The notes beneath the pieces were generated by a model, which made no database searches, had not been told where the DNA came from, and worked only from the letters and a program-made list of their open reading frames with translations. From CAJQND01 sp051010055 (lineage in GTDB: Bacteria > Pseudomonadota > Alphaproteobacteria > Rhizobiales > CAJQND01), in contig JBPCVY010000165.1 in the NCBI GenBank assembly GCA_051010055.1, positions 1-5,297 on the forward strand: a DNA stretch of 5,297 nt, written 5' to 3'. The translations under genes and the position numbers were made by a program. Shown here piece after piece: positions 1 through 5,297 of this stretch; position 1 is the stretch's first letter, and every line of letters starts with the position of its first letter.

Positions 1-2
1 TC

Positions 3-230
3 ATGATTGACGTCCTGCCCTTTTGGGGCATCCGAATGATTTCGGTGGTACTTGTCGTCTTCAGCGCGGTCGCATTCCTGCTTTCAGCTTGGCGTCACGC
101 ACATCTGAAGGTAGGTGAAGGCACAGAGGATGTGCCGCGCATTCCGGCCAATGCGGTTGCGCTGGTGAGCGTTATGCTTGCCCTGTGTTCGGCTCTTGCG
201 TTTCTTGGTTTGTGGCTCGTGCCAGGTTAA
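3..230 (+). CDS. DUF202/YidH-like small membrane protein, C-terminal part (probably 5' truncated)
   Basis: The 75 visible residues hold two hydrophobic segments, roughly residues 12-29 and 50-73, joined by a polar linker containing Arg-His-Ala-His, an acidic stretch and a PRIPAN motif. The protein ends three residues after the second helix. This layout (helix, basic linker, Pro-rich turn, helix, stop) matches from memory the last two helices of DUF202/YidH proteins, which are usually about 110-120 residues and begin with a conserved NERTFLAW-type segment. That segment would lie left of the window, so the ATG at position 3 is probably an internal methionine. Alternatively the ATGA at 3-6 is a true start overlapping the stop of an upstream gene, making this a complete 75-residue two-helix protein. 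The function of DUF202 proteins is not settled. No cysteines or catalytic residues point to a link with the downstream dsbB gene, and 132 bases separate it from the next gene, so it may be a separate transcription unit. Confidence 0.6.
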   Translation: MIDVLPFWGIRMISVVLVVFSAVAFLLSAWRHAHLKVGEGTEDVPRIPANAVALVSVMLALCSALAFLGLWLVPG

Positions 231-362
231 TGCCGTCAGCTGCGGATCCTGCCGTAAGATGAAATAAGCTGAATTTGTTCTTTTCCAATGCGTCAAAAAA
301 TATAGGATTGAGTTCGACACAGACTACACTCGGAAATTACCCAAACCATACTGGTGAACGCC
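231..362 (+). promoter_or_regulatory. Intergenic gap, presumed upstream region of the DUF5993-dsbB block
   Basis: This 132-base gap follows the TAA of the DUF202-like gene. It is the longest non-coding stretch and the natural place for a promoter of the downstream genes. It contains an AT-rich patch at about 272-305 with a run of six A (295-300) followed by TATAGG (301-306), and a weak TTGTTC at 275-280. The spacing (20 bases) and match are poor, so no promoter is called with confidence. I see no GC-rich hairpin with a T-run to serve as a terminator and no FNR-type TTGAT-N4-ATCAA site. GGTGA at 353-357 is a plausible ribosome site for the ATG at 363. Confidence 0.2.
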
Positions 363-518
363 ATGATGACGTTGCTTTTCTTGTTGGTGTTTATTGCGAT
401 TTACCTCGCCATGCGCAACAAGCGCAAAGAAGCCCTCATGGTGTTTGCAGCAGCCTTCGTGTTGAGCCTGTTCTGGTTCAACCACCATGTTGGCCAGCAC
501 CTTACGATAGTTTTGTAG
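363..518 (+). CDS. DUF5993-like 51-residue membrane protein, probable DsbB partner
   Basis: The ORF encodes 51 residues beginning MMTLLFLLVFIAIYLAMRNK. It has one hydrophobic helix at residues 3-16, a strongly basic loop (RNKRK, 18-22), a second helix at about 25-39, and a short tail with a His-His pair (41-42). From memory this matches DUF5993, a family of about 50-residue proteins found directly before a particular kind of dsbB, with the same MxTLLFLL start and a WF-x-HH motif near the end. By the positive-inside rule the basic loop faces the cytoplasm, leaving both ends including the HH motif periplasmic. A weak GGTGA lies five bases before the first ATG, and the second ATG (366) is an equally possible start. 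The stop overlaps the ribosome site of dsbB ten bases downstream, so the two are almost certainly co-translated. Its function is unknown. A small accessory or stabilising subunit of DsbB is inferred from position and size only. It has no cysteine, so it cannot exchange disulfides itself. Confidence 0.75.
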   Translation: MMTLLFLLVFIAIYLAMRNKRKEALMVFAAAFVLSLFWFNHHVGQHLTIVL

Positions 519-521
519 GGG
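517..521 (+). promoter_or_regulatory. Ribosome binding site of dsbB, overlapping the upstream stop codon
   Basis: AGGGG at 517-521 lies seven bases before the dsbB ATG at 529. Its first two bases are the last two of the TAG stop (516-518) of the 51-residue ORF. A ribosome finishing the small protein therefore stops on the dsbB initiation site, a typical arrangement for translational coupling and matched expression of the two proteins. Confidence 0.65.
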
Positions 522-528
522 CTGAACC

Positions 529-1101
529 ATGGATGCTCACCTGTCGCGCACTCTCAATTCCCTGGGCCTGTTGGCCGTTAGCACGCTGCTTGCCTTCGGT
601 TTCTTTTTCCAACTTGCGTGGGGTGAACTGCCCTGCCCGCTTTGCCTGTTGCAAAGAGTTGGTTTTGTGATGGTCGGGTTTGGCCTGGCCCTTAACGTGA
701 TTTATGGGCCGCGCCCCAGCCACTACGCCGTGATGGCGCTGAGCGCATTGTTTGGAGGCTCTGTAGCCGTACGCCAGATACTTCTGCACATTGTCCCTGG
801 CACCGGCACCTATGGCTCACCCGTTCTGGGGCTTCATTACTACACCTGGGCAGCTTTTCTGTTCTTTGCCATCCTATTGGGCACTGCGGTCATGATGCTT
901 TTCGACAAGCAGTTTGAAAAGCGTCCGGCGGGTGCGGCTAACGCCTCCCCGGAGCTTTATGGCGGCAGCGTATTTGGCCGCAGTTGCGTTGTCATTTTGC
1001 TTGTTGTGGTGGGCGCAAACGCCCTTTCCACCTTCCTGGAATGCGGACCGCTGGTTTGCGCCGACAACCCTGTGAAATATGAATTGCTGAATTGGAATTA
1101 G
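529..1101 (+). CDS. dsbB: Disulfide bond formation protein B (DsbB-type thiol:quinone oxidoreductase)
   Basis: DsbB is an inner-membrane enzyme that re-oxidises the periplasmic thiol oxidase DsbA and passes the electrons to quinone. The 190-residue product has the signature ELPCPLCLLQR. Cys36 and Cys39 form the CxxC of the first periplasmic loop, and Arg43 sits where the E. coli quinone-contacting Arg48 lies, four residues after the second Cys. Predicted helices are about 10-31, 44-60, 66-87, 105-124 and 150-169. The second loop (about 88-104, motif VPGTGTYGSPVLGLH) has no cysteine. The second pair is instead Cys172 and Cys177 in ECGPLVCADNP, in a C-terminal tail that the extra fifth helix would place in the periplasm. 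This five-helix layout is, as I recall, typical of the DsbB branch that travels with DUF5993. Cys153 is probably buried in helix 5. The start is fixed by the strong AGGGG site. No dsbA is present in the window. cydAB follows 63 bases downstream, supplying a possible electron sink for its quinol. Confidence 0.93.
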   Translation: MDAHLSRTLNSLGLLAVSTLLAFGFFFQLAWGELPCPLCLLQRVGFVMVGFGLALNVIYGPRPSHYAVMALSALFGGSVAVRQILLHIVPGTGTYGSPVLGLHYYTWAAFLFFAILLGTAVMMLFDKQFEKRPAGAANASPELYGGSVFGRSCVVILLVVVGANALSTFLECGPLVCADNPVKYELLNWN

Positions 1102-1139
1102 ACAAACCTTGAAGGGGACTGGTCTTGAAAGGCGTTTGT
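1102..1139 (+). other. Bulged inverted repeat in the dsbB-cydA gap
   Basis: ACAAAC (1102-1107), directly after the dsbB stop, is the exact reverse complement of GTTTGT (1134-1139). Just inside, CCTT (1107-1110) can pair with AAGG (1129-1132), giving a stem of about nine pairs with a one- to two-base bulge. The loop is 18 bases and has only weak AAG/CTT pairing inside. There is no GC-rich core and no true T-run after it, so it is not a convincing intrinsic terminator. It could act as a weak attenuator or processing structure that lowers or separates dsbB and cydAB expression, or be chance. Confidence 0.3.
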
Positions 1140-1164
1140 TTGCAATGTGGGCGGGGTGCCAGCG

Positions 1165-2589
1165 ATGGAACTTGACCCCCTATTGCTATCGCGCATTCAA
1201 TTTGCCTTCTGTGTGTCATTTCACATTATCTTCCCTTCCTTCACCATTGGACTTGCCGCCTGGCTGGCAATTCTGGACGGGCTTTCATGGCGCACCGGCA
1301 ATCCGGTTTACCGCCGGCTGTTTACGTTCTGGTTGCGCATATTCGGTGTTTCGTTCGCACTGGGGGCGGTTTCTGGAATTGTCCTTGCTTTCCAGTTCGG
1401 CACCAACTGGAGCGTGCTGGCTGACAAGGGTGGCGCCATTCAAGGCCCCCTTCTGGGCTATGAGGCCTTCACAGCATTTGTGCTGGAGGCGACCTTTCTC
1501 GGTGTTGTTCTTCTCGGGCGCGGCAAGGTGCCTCCCTGGGCCTACTTCGTCAGCTGCTGCATGGTTGCGCTCGGCACCACGTTTTCAGCTTTCTGGATCA
1601 TGGTAAACAACACCTGGATGCAAATTCCCGTAGCTTATGCAGAGGAAGCCGGGAAGTTCGTCCCGGTCGATTGGACCGAAATCTTGTTCGGCGGGGTTGT
1701 GCTTATCCGCATCGCCCACATGCTTCTTGCCGCTTATTTGACCACGGCCTTTTGCGTGGCTGCCGCCGGCGCCTGGTATATGCTTCGCACGGCGTTCTTG
1801 CCGGAAGCGCGCATCATGCTGAAATCCGGATTGCTCATTGGATTTTTGCTGATCCCCGTTCAACTCTATCTTGGGCACCTGAGCGGTGAATACACGGCCC
1901 TCCACCAACCATCCAAATTCACCGCAATCGAAGGCCGCTGGAAAACCGAGAAACCCGCAAAGCTCATTTTGTTCGCACTGCCTGATGAGGATGCAGAGAG
2001 GAACAGGTTTGAGATTTCAATCCCGAAAATCGGAAGCTTGGTGGATACGGGAACCGTTACGTCAAGTGAGCCAGGAATTGAAACCATACCCCGCGACCTT
2101 CGTCCACCCATTTGGGCGCCGTTCTTCGGGTTCCGCATCATGGTGGGCATGGGGCTTCTCATGCTGGCGATTTCATGGGTTGGCATGTTTGAGTGGTGGC
2201 GCGGAAAACTTGAAACGGCAGATTGGTTCTTATGGCCAACTGTTTTGACTTTTCCGGCGGGGTTTATTGCCGTGCTGAGTGGCTGGTTTGTGGCTGAAAT
2301 CGGCCGTCAGCCATGGGTAATATTCGGTGTGCTCAAAACTGCGGACGCCCTCACGCCGGGCCTCACCGGCGCCCAGGTGCTTACGACCTTGATTGCGTAC
2401 GTGACCGTCTACAGCGTCATTTTCACATCCGGCACAATCTTCATATTCAGACTGATCAAAAAGGGTCCCGCACTGGATGAAAGTTCGCACAATACCCTTG
2501 CTGTTACTTCCAAGCGCCCGATTGCCGTTTCCGGCGCGAACCCGGGCGCACGTGTAACAATTACATCGGAACCGGAGGCGCGCAGATGA
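1165..2589 (+). CDS. cydA: Cytochrome bd quinol oxidase subunit I, short-Q-loop (CioA-like) type
   Basis: This is the heme-bearing subunit of the inner-membrane oxidase that oxidises quinol and reduces oxygen to water without pumping protons. Numbering from the ATG at 1165 (474 residues), the family residues are present: His20 (E. coli His19, high-spin heme ligand) in SFHIIFPSFTIG, Glu100 and Glu108 (E. coli Glu99 and Glu107), His185 and Met326 (in FRIMVG, heme b558 ligands), and WFVAEIGRQPW (374-384). The quinol-site residues Lys251 and Glu256 are kept in KFTAIEGRW. The Q-loop is short and the protein is nearly 50 residues smaller than E. coli CydA, as in CioA-type enzymes. A GTG at 1147 would add six residues, but MELDPLLLSRIQFAF is the usual family N-terminus and GGGG at 1153-1156 lies eight bases before the ATG, so 1165 is preferred. 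After the last helix (ending about 430) comes a polar tail of about 40 residues. The stop overlaps cydB by four bases (ATGA). Cyanide tolerance is suggested by type, not shown. Confidence 0.96.
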   Translation: MELDPLLLSRIQFAFCVSFHIIFPSFTIGLAAWLAILDGLSWRTGNPVYRRLFTFWLRIFGVSFALGAVSGIVLAFQFGTNWSVLADKGGAIQGPLLGYEAFTAFVLEATFLGVVLLGRGKVPPWAYFVSCCMVALGTTFSAFWIMVNNTWMQIPVAYAEEAGKFVPVDWTEILFGGVVLIRIAHMLLAAYLTTAFCVAAAGAWYMLRTAFLPEARIMLKSGLLIGFLLIPVQLYLGHLSGEYTALHQPSKFTAIEGRWKTEKPAKLILFALPDEDAERNRFEISIPKIGSLVDTGTVTSSEPGIETIPRDLRPPIWAPFFGFRIMVGMGLLMLAISWVGMFEWWRGKLETADWFLWPTVLTFPAGFIAVLSGWFVAEIGRQPWVIFGVLKTADALTPGLTGAQVLTTLIAYVTVYSVIFTSGTIFIFRLIKKGPALDESSHNTLAVTSKRPIAVSGANPGARVTITSEPEARR

Positions 2590-3593
2590 TTGAAGAAGCG
2601 CCCCTTCAGGTGTTCTGGGCTGCCGTCTTGGGCTTTTCCGTATTGATCTATCTTGTTTTGGATGGGTTCGACCTGGGCGTAGGCGCGCTGTTCGGGATGA
2701 CAAGTGATGAAACGTTCAAACGCAAGATGCTCGATACAATAGCCCCGGTGTGGGATGGCAACGAAACTTGGCTGATAATCGTCGGGGCATCTCTCTACGG
2801 AGCATTTCCTGTGGTGTATGCCATCTTGCTGCCAGCGCTCTATTTACCGGTGGGCTTGATGCTGATTGCGCTCATCCTGCGCGGCGTCACTTTCGAATTC
2901 CGCTACAAAACGCTGAAGCACAGGCAATATCTGGACACAGCGTTCTTCGCTGGCTCGCTGATTGTTTCATTTGTGCTTGGTGCAGCAGTTGGCGCTATTT
3001 CTCAGGAAATAGCCATTGAAAACGGCGCATATTCTGGCGGGGCATTTGATTGGCTCACATTCTTCACCGCAGCATGCGGCCTGGGAATGGTGTGCGGCCA
3101 CCTGCTTTTGGGTGCTTCCTGGGTTATTCTGAAAACCGATGGCCCGTTGCGTGACTGGGCCTATGAACGGGTGCCGATTGTTTTGTCGGCGGCAGTGCTT
3201 TTCCTCGCAATTGTTCATACTGCAGTGTTTTATCAGCACAAGGACATTGCGGCAGCCTATACGCAACACCCGGTTACATTGGCTTCATCATTTTTCGCCT
3301 TGGGCGCGGCCTTTTTGGTGTTCATAGGCTACAAACGCCGGGTCGACTGGATGCCATTTGCATTTTCCAGCGCAATGTTCGTTTTTGCCTTTTGCGCTGC
3401 AGCCTTCACCTTCTGGCCATTTATTTTGCCATTTTCGCTCACCATCGAACAAGCCGCAGCGCCCCATGCATCGTTGCAGTTCATGTTCTATGGTGCAGGG
3501 TTGGTAGCGCTACCCGTTACTCTCATCTACACCGCCGCGGTTTTCTGGATTTTCCGGGGCAAAATTACCGACGACACCAGCTACGATTTGTGA
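2586..3593 (+). CDS. cydB: Cytochrome bd quinol oxidase subunit II
   Basis: CydB is the second large membrane subunit of the bd oxidase and pairs with CydA. The 335-residue product, the usual size for CioB/CydB of the short-Q-loop group, has the family start with LVLDGFDLGVG (23-33, Asp29) and VWDGNETWLI (55-64, Asp57), matching the conserved Asp29 and Asp58 of E. coli CydB. RGVTFEFR (99-106) and GHLLLGASWVILKTDG (171-186) are further family motifs. Hydrophobic helices cover nearly the whole length, consistent with eight or nine membrane spans, and the protein ends with a short polar tail after FWIFRGK. The ATG lies inside the cydA stop (ATGA), so translation is coupled and subunits can be made in equal amounts. 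No CydX-like short ORF fits in the 30 bases before the next gene, and no cydDC assembly transporter is in the window. If this enzyme has a small third subunit, it must be encoded elsewhere. Confidence 0.96.
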   Translation: MIEEAPLQVFWAAVLGFSVLIYLVLDGFDLGVGALFGMTSDETFKRKMLDTIAPVWDGNETWLIIVGASLYGAFPVVYAILLPALYLPVGLMLIALILRGVTFEFRYKTLKHRQYLDTAFFAGSLIVSFVLGAAVGAISQEIAIENGAYSGGAFDWLTFFTAACGLGMVCGHLLLGASWVILKTDGPLRDWAYERVPIVLSAAVLFLAIVHTAVFYQHKDIAAAYTQHPVTLASSFFALGAAFLVFIGYKRRVDWMPFAFSSAMFVFAFCAAAFTFWPFILPFSLTIEQAAAPHASLQFMFYGAGLVALPVTLIYTAAVFWIFRGKITDDTSYDL

Positions 3594-3610
3594 CGAAACA
3601 CAATGAACGT

Positions 3611-3614
3611 GGAG
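3611..3614 (+). promoter_or_regulatory. Ribosome binding site deciding the start of the exported protein
   Basis: GGAG at 3611-3614 lies nine bases before the ATG at 3624. An in-frame ATG at 3603 precedes it but has no purine-rich site at a useful distance, and starting there would put seven polar residues (MNVENNA) before the signal peptide. The site therefore favours 3624. Confidence 0.6.
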
Positions 3615-3623
3615 AACAACGCT

Positions 3624-3998
3624 ATGAGACAGGTTCAAATTCGTATTGTTTTGTTTGTTGCCGTGGTTGCCGCCGTATTGCTTATGCCGCAGCACGGATT
3701 TGCTCTTACCTGCCCTGAGCCTCAAGAAAACGCCACAGCCGGTGTTTTGAAAGAAACCAGCGAAGATATTGAAAAACTCTCCTTGCAACTGCAAGGCGGC
3801 GCTGCCGGAAATGAGGTGAATGAGATTATCTTCAACCTCAAAAAGAAATACCCCGGTGCAACTTCAGCCGAAGTGGTCAACTACATGATTACCGCCTATT
3901 GCCCTGTCCTTGCCGTGAACAAGGATTTAACCGAAGAGCAGGTCCGTGCGAGGTTGGATGAGTTTGCCAAGCAGGTGCGCAAGATTTACGCGAACTAA
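3624..3998 (+). CDS. Exported protein of unknown function with two cysteines
   Basis: The 124-residue product starts with a clear Sec-type signal peptide: basic start (MRQVQIR), hydrophobic core 8-21, and a likely cleavage after HGFA (residue 27). The mature part, about 97 residues, is hydrophilic and looks mostly helical, with no membrane segment. It holds exactly two cysteines, both followed by proline: Cys30 near the new N-terminus (LTCPEP) and Cys93 in YMITAYCPVLA. The C-terminal third (TEEQVRARLDEFAKQVRKIYAN) reads as an amphipathic helix. A vague resemblance to uncharacterised alphaproteobacterial periplasmic proteins with an AYCPVV motif is from memory only, and I do not recognise a named family. 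Cys30 is two residues after the predicted cleavage site, so a lipoprotein was considered, but there is no lipobox directly before it. It begins 30 bases after cydB and ends three bases before the MprF-like gene, so it probably shares their transcript. A disulfide between Cys30 and Cys93 made by the DsbA/DsbB system is a reasonable inference. Confidence 0.85.
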   Translation: MRQVQIRIVLFVAVVAAVLLMPQHGFALTCPEPQENATAGVLKETSEDIEKLSLQLQGGAAGNEVNEIIFNLKKKYPGATSAEVVNYMITAYCPVLAVNKDLTEEQVRARLDEFAKQVRKIYAN

Positions 3999-4001
3999 GC
4001 G

Positions 4002-5297
4002 ATGACGATGCGCCGGCCAGATTGGAGAAAAACCGCCAGGATTTGGGTTCCAGCCTTTCTTGTTCTGGTCATATTTACCCTCGCTCTCATTGCCATCCAT
4101 CACATGCTGGCAACGGTGAAGTTCGAAGATGTGGTGGCCGAATTCCGTTCTATTTCACTTTTAGCGGTCGCGCTTGCAGTTCTGGCGACCATTCTCGGCT
4201 ATCTCTCGATGGTCGGATATGACTGGACAGCGTTGCGTTTTATTGGCCGTGAGGTGCCACTGCCATCCGTGGTGATTGGCTCGTTCACCGGTTACGCATT
4301 GGGCAACACAATCGGCCTTTCGGTTGTATCAGAGGGCCTCGCAAGATACAGAGTGTACAGCGCATACGGCCTTGATGGCGCAGATGTTGCGATTGTATCG
4401 GCGATTTCAGCCGCATCATTGGGAACCGGCGTCATGCTGGTGGGCCTTGGCGGTCTCATTATCGACCCAGATGCGGTGCAAGCGGTTGTAGGAATTGACC
4501 GGGCGGTCATCAGATGGCTAGCAGTTGCGGCCTTGCTTGGCGCCTTTGCCGCCGCAGTCTGGATTGCAACGCGCGGCCGGGACATTGAAATTGCCGGCCA
4601 CCAAATTCCGCTACCGAAAGCCAACTTGCTCGGCCCCCAACTCATTTGCGCAATTCTTGATGTGGTTTTTGCCGGTGCAGCTCTCTACATCCTGCTGCCG
4701 GATGGCGTTGCGGTAGCTTTTCCTGTCTTTTTGGTTGTCTATGCGGTTGCGGTGGTGGCTGCTGCATTGAGTCATGTGCCAGGCGGCGTGGGCGTTTTTG
4801 AAATGGTTATTATCGGCGCGCTGTCTGAAAGCCTTCCCCTTGACGCAATCGCTTCTGCCCTCATTGCCTACCGCATAATCTATTATCTCGTGCCCTTCGC
4901 GTTTGCCCTTTTGATTATCGCGGGACATGAGGCCATTATCCGCCGGCAGAAACTTGCAGGTGCGCTCTCAGGTGGCAAACGCACAGCTGATAGCGTGCTG
5001 ACAGCACTCGGTCCGCTGGTGCCCTCCGCGCTTGCCGCAATGGTTTTCCTCGCCGGCCTTTTGCTCATCCTGGCAGGAATATTGCCGGTGCCCGCTGTTG
5101 CAACAGACGCAGCCAATGTGGTTTTGCAACTTGTCTCCATCGAAGTCTCCACACTGGCGGCCGGAATAACCGGAATGGCGCTTATCATCGTTGCGTTCGC
5201 GGTACGTCGGAAATTACGCCCCGCCTACATAATATCGCTGGTGTTGCTGCTCTGCGGTGCTGCATCCATAGTCATTCAGCGCGGGGTGGTATGGCCG
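4002..5297 (+). CDS. mprF: MprF/LpiA-type phosphatidylglycerol flippase-synthase, N-terminal membrane part (3' truncated)
   Basis: The frame from ATG 4002 runs 432 codons without a stop to the window edge, so the gene is incomplete. MprF proteins are usually about 850 residues. An N-terminal flippase moves aminoacylated phosphatidylglycerol to the outer leaflet, and a C-terminal cytoplasmic domain transfers lysine or alanine from tRNA to the lipid. Recognised flippase motifs are GYALGNTIGLSVVSEGLARYRVY (98-119, compare GYALxxxxGxSxLxGGxxRYRLY), SHVPGGVGVFE (257-267) and ALIAYRIIYYLVPF (286-299). About ten or more hydrophobic helices cover 14-430, longer than the roughly 300-residue stand-alone UPF0104 proteins, which favours true MprF. 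The family's usual first Gly of the GG before xxRYR is Glu111 here. The catalytic domain is out of view, so synthase activity and its amino acid are not shown. A start at ATG 4008 is also possible. No Shine-Dalgarno is evident, and the gene starts three bases after the upstream stop, so it probably relies on coupling. In rhizobia the homologue is lpiA, linked to acid and cationic-peptide resistance. Confidence 0.9.
   Translation, partial: MTMRRPDWRKTARIWVPAFLVLVIFTLALIAIHHMLATVKFEDVVAEFRSISLLAVALAVLATILGYLSMVGYDWTALRFIGREVPLPSVVIGSFTGYALGNTIGLSVVSEGLARYRVYSAYGLDGADVAIVSAISAASLGTGVMLVGLGGLIIDPDAVQAVVGIDRAVIRWLAVAALLGAFAAAVWIATRGRDIEIAGHQIPLPKANLLGPQLICAILDVVFAGAALYILLPDGVAVAFPVFLVVYAVAVVAAALSHVPGGVGVFEMVIIGALSESLPLDAIASALIAYRIIYYLVPFAFALLIIAGHEAIIRRQKLAGALSGGKRTADSVLTALGPLVPSALAAMVFLAGLLLILAGILPVPAVATDAANVVLQLVSIEVSTLAAGITGMALIIVAFAVRRKLRPAYIISLVLLLCGAASIVIQRGVVWP

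Noticed and set aside
231..362. Rho-independent terminator or oxygen-responsive FNR site in the first gap
   Set aside because: CAGCTG and GGATCC palindromes at 237-249 are short and not followed by a T-run, and no TTGAT-N4-ATCAA match was seen.
275..670. 131-codon + strand frame overlapping the small ORF and the start of dsbB
   Set aside because: It lies out of frame with two recognisable membrane proteins, has mixed Cys/Pro/Arg-rich composition typical of a shadow frame, and shows no family motif.
1147..1164. GTG at 1147 as the start of cydA
   Set aside because: It would add MGGVPA before the conserved N-terminus, has no well-spaced ribosome site (GAAAGG is 14 bases away), and the ATG at 1165 fits the family start with GGGG eight bases upstream.
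2230..2703. Long minus-strand frame across the cydA-cydB junction
   Set aside because: It is antisense to two strongly supported genes, Arg/Pro/Gly-rich without motifs, and explained by codon bias on the other strand.
3603..3623. ATG at 3603 as the start of the exported protein
   Set aside because: No suitable ribosome site precedes it, and it would place acidic and polar residues ahead of the signal peptide. GGAG at 3611 supports 3624.
3594..3623. Possible CydX-like third subunit after cydB
   Set aside because: The gap is only 30 bases and holds no short membrane ORF. The next product has a signal peptide and a soluble mature domain, unlike CydX.
4292..5188. Several minus-strand frames of about 100 codons and + strand frames at 4022-4222 and 4276-4491
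   Set aside because: All overlap the MprF-type frame, which carries clear family motifs without interruption; none of the others shows a recognisable protein.

Overview
The window reads as one strand of an alphaproteobacterium-like chromosome. The inference rests on protein style only: a short-Q-loop cytochrome bd, an alphaproteobacterial/betaproteobacterial-type DsbB with a tiny partner ORF, and an MprF/LpiA-type flippase. GC is moderate, a little above 50% by eye. No mobile element, CRISPR array, tRNA or rRNA is visible. All genes run on the + strand and are tightly packed.

Layout: (1) 3-230, the C-terminal end of a small membrane protein resembling the DUF202/YidH family, probably cut by the left edge. 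(2) 231-362, a 132-base gap, the only place for an upstream promoter of the next block. (3) 363-518, a 51-residue two-helix membrane protein resembling DUF5993. Its stop codon runs into the Shine-Dalgarno sequence of (4) 529-1101, a DsbB-type quinone-reducing thiol oxidase. (5) A 63-base gap with a bulged inverted repeat. (6) 1165-2589 and 2586-3593, cydA and cydB, the two large subunits of a cytochrome bd quinol oxidase of the short-Q-loop (CioAB-like) type, with a 4-base ATGA overlap. (7) 3624-3998, a secreted 124-residue protein of unknown function with exactly two cysteines in its mature part. (8) 4002-5297, a reading frame that stays open to the right edge (432 codons), the membrane flippase part of an MprF/LpiA-type aminoacyl-phosphatidylglycerol synthase.

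The genes make a plausible envelope block. DsbB takes electrons from periplasmic disulfide formation and gives them to quinone. Cytochrome bd re-oxidises quinol with oxygen. The two-cysteine exported protein is a possible client or partner, and the MprF-type protein modifies membrane charge. The DsbB-quinone-bd electron route is established in E. coli. That these genes are co-transcribed or work together here is inference from order and spacing.

Most of the window is ordinary, recognisable biology. The best candidates for something under-described are the 51-residue DsbB partner, the two-cysteine exported protein, and the linkage of a disulfide-forming enzyme to a terminal oxidase. Two real genes are easily missed by simple ORF calling: the 51-residue ORF because it is short, and the MprF-type gene because it has no stop in the window.
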